Of a stretch of 5,816 nucleotides of DNA, positions 1 through 5,150 are shown piece by piece. The stretch is from UBA1724 sp963632245 (GTDB taxonomy: Bacteria; Verrucomicrobiota; Lentisphaeria; Oligosphaerales; Oligosphaeraceae). Where the stretch lies: positions 1 through 5,816 of the forward strand of contig CAVGTF010000128.1 in NCBI GenBank assembly GCA_963632245.1. Reading direction: 5' to 3'. Numbering within the stretch: position 1 is the first letter of the stretch; each line of letters begins with the position of its first letter. The notes beneath the pieces are model-generated. The model did no database searches. It was not told the origin of the DNA and was given only the letters and a program-made list of their open reading frames with translations. Both the position numbers and the translations under genes were made by a program.

Positions 1-16
1 CCCCGACCTCCTTTGG
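1..16. repeat. 16-bp direct repeat, copy 1
   Basis: CCCCGACCTCCTTTGG occurs here and again at 298-313 in the same orientation, 297 bases apart. The match stops at base 17 and cannot be followed to the left of the window. On the minus strand the repeat contains AGGAGGT, identical to a consensus SD sequence, but no reasonable start codon follows it. Confidence 0.6.
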
Positions 17-205
17 TTGTTTCCCCCCTTACCATCCTCCTCCCCTCTCTCAACAACGCCCCTGCATCATGCCCACCAACCGCTAGCTAAATTGCCACTT
101 TTCCAAAGGACTTTTCCCCCACCCCACTTCATTCTAGCGGAAAATTTCCTGAAGTATGCAATGGAACGCCCCCTCACCCCCCAAAAGCCGCCACCGTACC
201 GCCTT

Positions 206-223
206 CAGGCGGAAGAGCGCCTG
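206..223. repeat. Short G+C-rich hairpin
   Basis: CAGGCG (206-211) and CGCCTG (218-223) form a perfect 6-bp stem around loop GAAGAG. An alternative stem, CCGCC (199-203) with GGCGG (208-212) around loop TTCA, uses overlapping bases, so only one can form at a time. No T-run follows on either strand, so it is not an intrinsic terminator. Confidence 0.4.
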
Positions 224-297
224 CGGCACCCTACAAACCTACTCCCTACTACCTTCTCCCTTCCACCTAACAAGGGCGGGGGTACGGGGGGCGCGAG

Positions 298-313
298 CCC
301 CGACCTCCTTTGG
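298..313. repeat. 16-bp direct repeat, copy 2
   Basis: Second exact copy of the 16-mer at 1-16. Its first bases form the 3' arm of a small hairpin (GGGGC 288-292, loop GCGA 293-296, GCCCC 297-301). The left flank of copy 1 lies outside the window, so it cannot be told whether that copy also has the hairpin. Confidence 0.6.
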
Positions 314-413
314 AGATCTTACTGCGAAACCGCACCTTGGGAAACCCGCGCCGTCGGAGGGGGCACCATATCACCGCCCACACGGCGGAATTCCCGCGGA
401 GAGTCCATATAAA

Positions 414-441
414 CCTTCCTCCCTCCTCCTTCCTCCTTTCT
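414..441. other. 28-nt homopyrimidine tract
   Basis: Every base from 414 to 441 is C or T on the plus strand, giving a purine-only minus strand rich in GGAGG. Such tracts can mimic SD sites and can adopt triplex structures. Here it separates the hairpin-rich part of the leader from the inverted repeat at 457-506. Confidence 0.6.
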
Positions 442-456
442 GTGATTCGTTAAATG

Positions 457-506
457 CCCGTTAACGGGGTCATTTTTGTAATTTCTTCAAAATTACCCCC
501 GTTAAC
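457..506. repeat. Compound inverted repeat with CCCGTTAAC arms, possible operator
   Basis: CCCGTTAACGGG at 457-468 is a perfect 12-bp palindrome. GTTAACGGGG (460-469) is also perfectly complementary to CCCCGTTAAC (497-506). Directly inside the right arm, GTAATTT (478-484) pairs with AAATTAC (490-496) around a five-base loop, so the whole can fold as a 17-bp stem with one 8-nt bulge (470-477). The motif CGTTAA recurs in direct orientation at 448, 459 and 500, that is at spacings of 11 and 41 bases, near whole helical turns. The position 75-120 bases upstream of the ATPase start suits a regulator-binding site. The nearest T-run (513-516) is six bases beyond the stem, so a terminator is less likely. 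Confidence 0.5.
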
Positions 507-535
507 TGGCAGTTTTCTACATTCCAAATACATTC

Positions 536-567
536 TTTGCACACCTCCTCTTAACACCCCCTATTCT
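536..567 (+). promoter_or_regulatory. Weak candidate promoter for the ATPase gene
   Basis: TATTCT at 562-567 resembles a -10 element and TTGCAC at 536-541 a -35 element, but the 20-base spacing is longer than the usual 16-18. If the -10 is real, the mRNA would start only a few bases before the ATG at 581. That would fit the absence of any SD site in the pyrimidine-rich 541-580 stretch. Offered only as a candidate. Confidence 0.2.
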
Positions 568-580
568 ACAACTCCCTCCC

Positions 581-1804
581 ATGAAGAAGCTCTACACTCG
601 AGAATGCTATCTACGGAAAGTCCGTCCTTTTTACCGTAGCGACATTATCAAGGTCATCACCGGTATCCGTCGCTGTGGAAAATCCTGCCTCATGGCGAGC
701 ATCATTCACGAATTGCAGTCCGCCGGCATACCGGAAAAGGACATCATCTACCTGAACCTTGACAAGCGGGGGTATATCGACATCAAGACACCGCGTCAGC
801 TAGCGGATGCCATTGACAGCCAGCTCCATGATTCGGACTACAAGTTCCTCTTCATTGATGAGATCCAAAATGTGACTGGCTTTGAGCAACTAATAAATTC
901 CTATAGAGAGGAGGGGAACTTTTCCATCTTCATCACGGGCTCCAATTCCTATCTCCTCAGCGGCGAATTAGTCACAAAACTCACGGGAAGATACGTTGAG
1001 ATCCCCATGTTCCCCCTCACCTTCTCCGAATACCTTGGAATGAAGCGCTTCCACGGCCTCGAGGTCGACAGCAGACAGGATGCCTTCCAAGAATACCTGC
1101 GTGATGGCGGCTTCCCGCAGTCCCTGGAACTGCAGGACCGGGAGGCCCGGCAACTCTATCTGACAAATGTCCTGGAACAGATTCTAAAGAAGGACATCCT
1201 GGGACGCCGCAAAATCAGGTGCCGCCTGGCATTCGACAAAGTCCGCACATACCTCATCAATAACTTCGGCAGCACAACCAATCTCGACGGCATCACAGAA
1301 TACCTGAAAAATACCAATAACCTTGCAATCCGCAAGGAAACTATCCGCCGCTACGTAGAGACTCTCCTGAATGCCAAAATCCTAAACGAATGCAAGCGAT
1401 TTGACCTGAAATCCAGAAAATCCCTGCAGGGCAGTGAGAAATACTACCTAGCCGATACCGGACTGTATTTCGCCACCAATACCGACGAACGCATAAACTA
1501 CGGCCCCGTGCTCGAAAACATCCTCTACATATACCTGCTCTCCAAGGGCTACAAGGTCAGCGTCGGACGCCTCGGAAAACTGGAGTGCGATTTCATCGCC
1601 CAAAAGGACGACACCTACAACTACATCCAGGTCGCCATGTCCATCGCCGACAAAACCACGGAAGACCGCGAATACGCCCCCCTCGAGGCCATTCGCGACA
1701 ACTACCCGAAATACGTCTTCACCCTAGACCCCCTCCTCCAACGACGCAACGGCATCAAACACCTCAATCTCATCGACTTCCTCGCCGAAGATAAAGAGCT
1801 GTAG
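581..1804 (+). CDS. AAA-type ATPase with DUF4143 domain
   Basis: A complete 407-residue protein of the AAA_14/DUF4143 family, predicted to be a cytoplasmic ATPase of unknown physiological role. The N-terminus (YLRKVRPFYRSDIIKVITG) is typical of the family and supports the ATG at 581, although no SD site precedes it. Walker A is GIRRCGKS (residues 28-35), Walker B is FLFIDE (89-94, D93/E94), and a sensor-1-like Asn lies in ITGSNS (118-123). The family motif RDGGFPQ is at 174-180. A winged-helix-like stretch follows at about 215-275. KYYLADTGLY (287-296) opens the DUF4143 part, a PD-(D/E)xK nuclease-like fold. There E312, D337 (ECDF) and Q350 (YIQVA) occupy the usual active-site positions, Gln being the normal residue at the last site in this family. 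Length is standard and nothing is broken. It converges on the minus-strand cluster, so it is probably a separate unit. Related ATPases are common in bacteria and archaea and are often found in accessory DNA. Confidence 0.93.
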   Translation: MKKLYTRECYLRKVRPFYRSDIIKVITGIRRCGKSCLMASIIHELQSAGIPEKDIIYLNLDKRGYIDIKTPRQLADAIDSQLHDSDYKFLFIDEIQNVTGFEQLINSYREEGNFSIFITGSNSYLLSGELVTKLTGRYVEIPMFPLTFSEYLGMKRFHGLEVDSRQDAFQEYLRDGGFPQSLELQDREARQLYLTNVLEQILKKDILGRRKIRCRLAFDKVRTYLINNFGSTTNLDGITEYLKNTNNLAIRKETIRRYVETLLNAKILNECKRFDLKSRKSLQGSEKYYLADTGLYFATNTDERINYGPVLENILYIYLLSKGYKVSVGRLGKLECDFIAQKDDTYNYIQVAMSIADKTTEDREYAPLEAIRDNYPKYVFTLDPLLQRRNGIKHLNLIDFLAEDKEL

Positions 1805-1864
1805 ACACACGAAGACTAGCGTCATCCATTCAACTGCATCGAGACCACAACCGTGAGTACCCAA

Positions 1865-1919
1865 GCAGGAGAGATGCGGTGGTCCACGGAATCAGTGGCT
1901 AGAGACCGCATGCTCCTGC
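1865..1919. repeat. Imperfect long inverted repeat
   Basis: GCAGGAG (1865-1871) pairs with CTCCTGC (1913-1919) and ATGCGGT (1874-1880) with ACCGCAT (1905-1911), giving 14 bp interrupted by one small 2x1 internal loop. The 24-nt apical region contains a further 4-bp stem, CCAC (1884-1887) with GTGG (1895-1898), around a 7-nt loop. No T-run follows on either strand. It may be a REP-like element, an RNA fold or a protein-binding site. Confidence 0.5.
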
Positions 1920-1966
1920 AACGCCTCGGCGTCATCGACGAATAGTGTGCGCCTTAGCCGAGTTTT

Positions 1967-2010
1967 AGGCTATCCCGTTCTTTCACCCTACCTTCCCTGG
2001 GTAGCCTTTT
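1967..2010 (+). terminator. Possible intrinsic terminator of the ATPase gene
   Basis: AGGCTA-T-CCC (1967-1976, one bulged T at 1973) pairs with GGGTAGCCT (1999-2007), a 9-bp stem followed by TTTT (2007-2010). The 22-nt loop is longer than ideal and the T-run is short. It lies about 160 bases after the ATPase stop, in the right orientation for that gene. Confidence 0.35.
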
Positions 2011-2024
2011 CGCAACTGGCTACC
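2000..2024 (-). repeat. Perfect 7-bp hairpin spanning a stop codon
   Basis: GGTAGCC (2000-2006) and GGCTACC (2018-2024) are perfect inverted repeats around an 11-nt loop. On the minus strand the first arm contains the TAG stop of the DUF697 gene. There is no T-run after the stem in the minus direction, so it could be an mRNA 3'-end structure but not a classic terminator. It competes with the plus-strand terminator stem at 1967-2010. Confidence 0.4.
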
Positions 2025-3042
2025 GCAAAAGGGGTTCGTGCTCACTCACTATGCGGGGCTGGCCTGCTTCTGGCTTCTTTCCGGACAGGATGCCAATGAC
2101 GTACTCACAGCCCGCACTAGCCACAGCCTTGGAGATGGTCACCGTGCAATCCCAGAACTTTTTCACGGCCGCCTTGAGTTCCTCGGACTCCATGACCTCG
2201 ACGATTCCCGAGGTGATTTCGCTAAGGGCCTCGTGCAGGGCCTCCTTTCTGTCGGCATCGTTCCCGTTGTATATATAGAATCGCGTCAGGGAAGCCGTGC
2301 GAAGACAGGTCGCCACTGCCGCAAGGGACTGTGTCAAGAGGGAAAGCATCTTCACATCCACGGCACCGAAAGCAAACTGATCCAGGACCTCATCGATAGA
2401 TCCGACCATGAATGCATGGGTCAGCACCTTTGCATAGATGCGAAGCATCATTCCCACGCGGGGACGTCCGCCATAGATCTTCAGAGTCGCGGAAATGATG
2501 CGGCACTGCCATACGAGGAGTGCCAGGGCATCCCCCGCCGACTTAGGCGACAGCACGACTGACACCGCCGCAAATACAGCATACGTCTGCGTCCGCTTCT
2601 TGGCTTCCTCCTGACACAGCGAGAAATACTCCTTCAAGAAGCCTTCTTTGTCCGTAAGACTCCCCGACTCGATGACATAATCACAATTTCTCCGCAGACT
2701 GAACTTGTCCAAGATGGAATCCGGCGACTCCTTCTGAGACGCGATATTCTTCAACAGCCTTGTGATTTTCCCCTCGTCCCGGCTTTCAAGCAATGCCGCT
2801 ATATTCAGTTCCTCATACCCGCATACATTTCGGACAATGATAATGGCAAGTATCAGAAAAGGAGCCAGGCCCGCAATAACATCCCAGGCATAGACAAACA
2901 GCGCCTTCGGGGAAAATGCACCATTTTCAGGACATCCCAGCAGACGTCCCAGGTGGTCTCCTATGACAAAGACATTCCCCCAATAGACAACGAGTCCCAG
3001 GAAGGCAAATACCGAAACCACAAGCCATAGAACCTTCTTCAT
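2020..3042 (-). CDS. DUF697/YcjF-like membrane protein
   Basis: A 340-residue predicted inner-membrane protein. Two strong hydrophobic segments lie at about residues 4-27 and 48-71, followed by a mostly soluble region. Residues about 154-258 look like DUF697: S/P-rich entry (LSPKSAGDALALL), Arg-Ile-Ile (RIISATLKIYGGRP, 181-194), then LRIYAKVLTHAF and a late ATCLRTASLTRF stretch. This is the same order of features as in E. coli YcjF, which is of similar length and also has two N-terminal membrane segments. DUF697 proteins often accompany or are fused to GTPases (YcjX-YcjF), and here the gene directly follows a dynamin-like GTPase by 13 bases. The start is supported by GGAG at 3053-3056, ten bases upstream and overlapping the GTPase stop, which suggests translational coupling. 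The DUF697 call is by recognition, not a search. The residues after about 260 are helical and unassigned. Confidence 0.75.
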   Translation of the reverse strand: MKKVLWLVVSVFAFLGLVVYWGNVFVIGDHLGRLLGCPENGAFSPKALFVYAWDVIAGLAPFLILAIIIVRNVCGYEELNIAALLESRDEGKITRLLKNIASQKESPDSILDKFSLRRNCDYVIESGSLTDKEGFLKEYFSLCQEEAKKRTQTYAVFAAVSVVLSPKSAGDALALLVWQCRIISATLKIYGGRPRVGMMLRIYAKVLTHAFMVGSIDEVLDQFAFGAVDVKMLSLLTQSLAAVATCLRTASLTRFYIYNGNDADRKEALHEALSEITSGIVEVMESEELKAAVKKFWDCTVTISKAVASAGCEYVIGILSGKKPEAGQPRIVSEHEPLLR

Positions 3043-3052
3043 CTCGCCCCCT

Positions 3053-3056
3053 CTCC
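3053..3056 (-). promoter_or_regulatory. RBS of the DUF697 gene, overlapping the GTPase stop
   Basis: On the minus strand, TAGGAGA joins the GTPase stop codon (3058-3056) to a GGAG SD core (3056-3053), ten bases before the ATG at 3042. A G5 run (3051-3047) lies closer. Sharing of stop and SD implies that ribosomes ending the GTPase can start the next gene. Confidence 0.6.
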
Positions 3057-5131
3057 TATGACACTAAGCTCTCAAATTCCGCACAAGTCTGTTCAAGATA
3101 CCCAATTTGAGCAACGAGATCAGGAATCAAGTCAATGACCTCGTTATACTGCTGAATGGAGTTCTCCATCCGCACCAACGACCGGTTCTGCTTCTCCTCC
3201 AAAAGCTCTTTCAACGCGTTGACTCTGCGATTTAACAGACAGTCATCATGGATATCCACAGTCACACAAAATTGTGAGAGATCCTCCTTGATCACAGTCT
3301 CAAGACGAGTCTTAAAATCCCCCTCATATTTCGCGATAAACTTATTCTTGTAATTTTCCAATCCTTTCTTGGTCCACGGTCTTGAGAAGAAACCACTCAG
3401 CTTTTCCCTGTCGATTTCCTTCACGGGATCAAGCGGGTGATACTGTTCTTTCAATTCCGAGACTGCGTCTTTCCAAGCAGAAAAGACCCGTATTTCATTC
3501 TTCACCTCATCAACATACGGACCATAGGACGGATGATCACATTTCATATCATCCAGCTTGCTGTTCACATTTCTATAGAAGTTCTCGAACTCGGTTTTCA
3601 CGATCTCATTCAATTCTCCAATAAGGCCCTGTTCGATATGCGCTTTTTGAAGACCCTTTCGTACATTTGTAGCAAACTGCTCAATTTGGGCGAGCTTCTC
3701 TTTCTTGTCATCCTCCCAAGGGAACTTTTCCCCTTCTTCTATTGCCTTTTTGACCTTGTCCTTGGTCTCCGGCAACCTCTTGTCCCAAGCCGCGCTGATC
3801 AAATCTTGAAGATTCTCCCGCTTAATCTCGCAATTACACCTATCGATGCAGCCGAGAATCTGCTCCCAGACCTCTCGCTCGTCATTCAACGCATCGCGAT
3901 TCTTTGCGGCATCTTCCTTCAGTGTATTCGCACGTTCTATAAAGCCCTTCAGGGCATTATTGACGCCTTGAACCGCGTCCTCTTGGATGATGCGGTCTGT
4001 CTGCTCTGCAAAGTCCTTTCGTAAGGCATCCATCAGCACATCAATGGCGGAGGCCTTGCGGAGATCTTCACAGGTGACTTCCGTTTGCCAGTATTGGCTA
4101 TACTCCTCCTGTTGACAAGACTCCCACGCCTTCGCGGCATTCACCTTGTAGCAGTCCCGGTAAAACACCTTCTGCTGCTTCAACTCCGCCAGGGCTCTAT
4201 CCTGACTCTTTCCACTCTCCGCCTTGAGGCTCTTTTCATTGCACCAATCGGACTTGGAGTTGATCTCGTTGAAAACCAAATACACCGGGGTATTTCGCTT
4301 GCCCGACTGCCATTCCTTCAACTTACTTGCTGTGGTCCTATTCAGACCAGAAATAGAACTCTGAACCAGCAGAAACAAATGACAGAACTTCGGCAAGAAA
4401 TTCACGGGATTCCCGGCGGGATTGACATCATTGGAATCCACGCCCGCAAGCGAACCATCCAGTCCCGGCATATCAATGATTGCCACATTATTCCTCAGGA
4501 TGCTTTCCTTTGTAGGATCCGTCTGAATCCGGATCTCCGCCAGCAGGTAGTCCCGGAATTGCTGCAATCCACTCAAATCCGGCGAGGTCAGGATATACTC
4601 CAGATTATCCATGCTATTGAAAGGATCGATGCTGTGAGAGCGCAAAGCGAAACTCTTCTTGTCGAAGTTCTTCAGCTCCTCATTCCAGTCACATATCCCC
4701 TTGAAATACTCCATCAACTTGCGCGTCGCCTTTTCACAAGTCTCGTTCAGTTCCTTCTTTTCTGCTTCTGAATTGGATGGCACACCCCGATAACGATACA
4801 GAGTAATCCCCTCCGGATGCTCTTCATCTGCAGACATGATAATGGAACACTTCTTGGTCGTCTCCGCCCCCGTTCCTGCAGGACTGACCTTATACCCCGT
4901 CAAGGCATTCACCAACGTGGACTTTCCTGCCTTCAATGCCCCAATCGTCACGACAAAGAAACGCCGCGTATTGAATGCGCGCTGCAGACGCGCGAGCTCC
5001 TCCTGGATATCCACCAGAAAATTTGACACCCCAGAAGCATCCTCCTTCGCCTCACGCTGCTCAAACACCCCCTGGATATACCCCAGAAGATCCTCTATCC
5101 GCTTCTTGACTCTGTCACTGTTGTTGGCCAT
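3056..5131 (-). CDS. Dynamin-like large GTPase
   Basis: A 691-residue bacterial dynamin-family protein, expected to hydrolyse GTP and act at a membrane. G1 is GALKAGKST (residues 64-72), the switch-I/G2 threonines are T91-T92 (GTGAETTKKC), and G3 is DMPG (220-223). The expected G4 position reads VFNEINSKSD (287-295 region), so N288-E-I-N replaces the usual N/TKxD; guanine recognition may be altered. From about residue 375 to the end the protein is highly charged and helical, as expected for a dynamin stalk, with no obvious membrane segment. Membrane contact may therefore come from the flanking membrane proteins. I chose the ATG at 5131 over one at 5170. The inner start has GGAG eight bases upstream and leaves a 19-base gap, while the outer start overlaps the previous gene by 20 bases with poor SD support. 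Dynamin-like GTPases have been reported in bacterial anti-phage systems (Eleos/LeoBC type), but I cannot assign this one to a subfamily. Confidence 0.9.
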   Translation of the reverse strand: MANNSDRVKKRIEDLLGYIQGVFEQREAKEDASGVSNFLVDIQEELARLQRAFNTRRFFVVTIGALKAGKSTLVNALTGYKVSPAGTGAETTKKCSIIMSADEEHPEGITLYRYRGVPSNSEAEKKELNETCEKATRKLMEYFKGICDWNEELKNFDKKSFALRSHSIDPFNSMDNLEYILTSPDLSGLQQFRDYLLAEIRIQTDPTKESILRNNVAIIDMPGLDGSLAGVDSNDVNPAGNPVNFLPKFCHLFLLVQSSISGLNRTTASKLKEWQSGKRNTPVYLVFNEINSKSDWCNEKSLKAESGKSQDRALAELKQQKVFYRDCYKVNAAKAWESCQQEEYSQYWQTEVTCEDLRKASAIDVLMDALRKDFAEQTDRIIQEDAVQGVNNALKGFIERANTLKEDAAKNRDALNDEREVWEQILGCIDRCNCEIKRENLQDLISAAWDKRLPETKDKVKKAIEEGEKFPWEDDKKEKLAQIEQFATNVRKGLQKAHIEQGLIGELNEIVKTEFENFYRNVNSKLDDMKCDHPSYGPYVDEVKNEIRVFSAWKDAVSELKEQYHPLDPVKEIDREKLSGFFSRPWTKKGLENYKNKFIAKYEGDFKTRLETVIKEDLSQFCVTVDIHDDCLLNRRVNALKELLEEKQNRSLVRMENSIQQYNEVIDLIPDLVAQIGYLEQTCAEFESLVS

Positions 5132-5139
5132 CGATAAAT

Positions 5140-5143
5140 CTCC
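5140..5143 (-). promoter_or_regulatory. RBS that decides the GTPase start
   Basis: GGAG on the minus strand, eight bases before the ATG at 5131, has ideal spacing. It lies between the TAG stop of the upstream gene (5153-5151) and this ATG, which favours the 691-residue GTPase over the 704-residue version. Confidence 0.65.
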
Positions 5144-5150
5144 GATTATG

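Larger units (their letters stand above)
1..580. other. C-rich non-coding region upstream of the ATPase gene
   Basis: I see no convincing gene here. The plus strand is strongly C-rich and T/C-rich, which leaves several frames open by chance; their translations are low-complexity, proline- and arginine-rich and match no family I recognise. The region holds a 16-bp direct repeat (1-16 and 298-313), short G+C hairpins (206-223, 288-301, 374-388), an uninterrupted 28-nt pyrimidine tract (414-441) and a compound inverted repeat (457-506). Hairpins at 199-212 and 206-223 share bases and exclude each other. The texture resembles a dispersed intergenic repeat family rather than decayed coding DNA, but only one copy and the edge of another are in view. 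Confidence 0.6.
1805..2019. other. Convergent intergenic region rich in inverted repeats
   Basis: This stretch separates the stop codons of two convergent genes. It holds a large imperfect palindrome (1865-1919) and repeated TAGCC/GGCTA arms (1955-1959, 1968-1972, 2002-2006, 2018-2022) that can pair in several exclusive ways. A possible 30-residue ORF starting with GTG at 1853 and ending with TAG at 1945 (MSTQAGEMRWSTESVARD...) overlaps the palindrome. It has no SD site and no family I recognise, so I do not call it a gene. Confidence 0.5.

Noticed and set aside
319..408. Minus-strand 29-codon ORF preceded by GGAGG
   Set aside because: The SD-like sequence comes from the long purine tract (414-441 on the minus strand), and the peptide has no recognisable features; likely coincidence.
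17..464. Two overlapping plus-strand ORFs (17-412 and 156-464) in the leader
   Set aside because: Low-complexity Pro/Arg/Ser-rich translations in two frames of C-rich DNA with few stops, no SD sites and no recognisable domain; better explained by repeats and composition.
460..516. Inverted repeat at 460-506 as an intrinsic terminator
   Set aside because: The T-run begins six bases beyond the stem and no gene is seen ending just upstream; an operator or mobile-element role fits better.
454..639. Plus-strand ORF overlapping the ATPase start
   Set aside because: It runs into the ATPase gene in another frame, crosses the inverted repeat and has no family resemblance.
2038..2562. Plus-strand ORF opposite the DUF697 gene
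   Set aside because: Antisense shadow of a gene with clear membrane segments, an SD site and operon context.
4085..4771. Leu-rich 228-codon plus-strand ORF opposite the GTPase gene
   Set aside because: The minus strand here encodes conserved GTPase motifs (DMPG); the Leu-rich translation is an antisense artefact.
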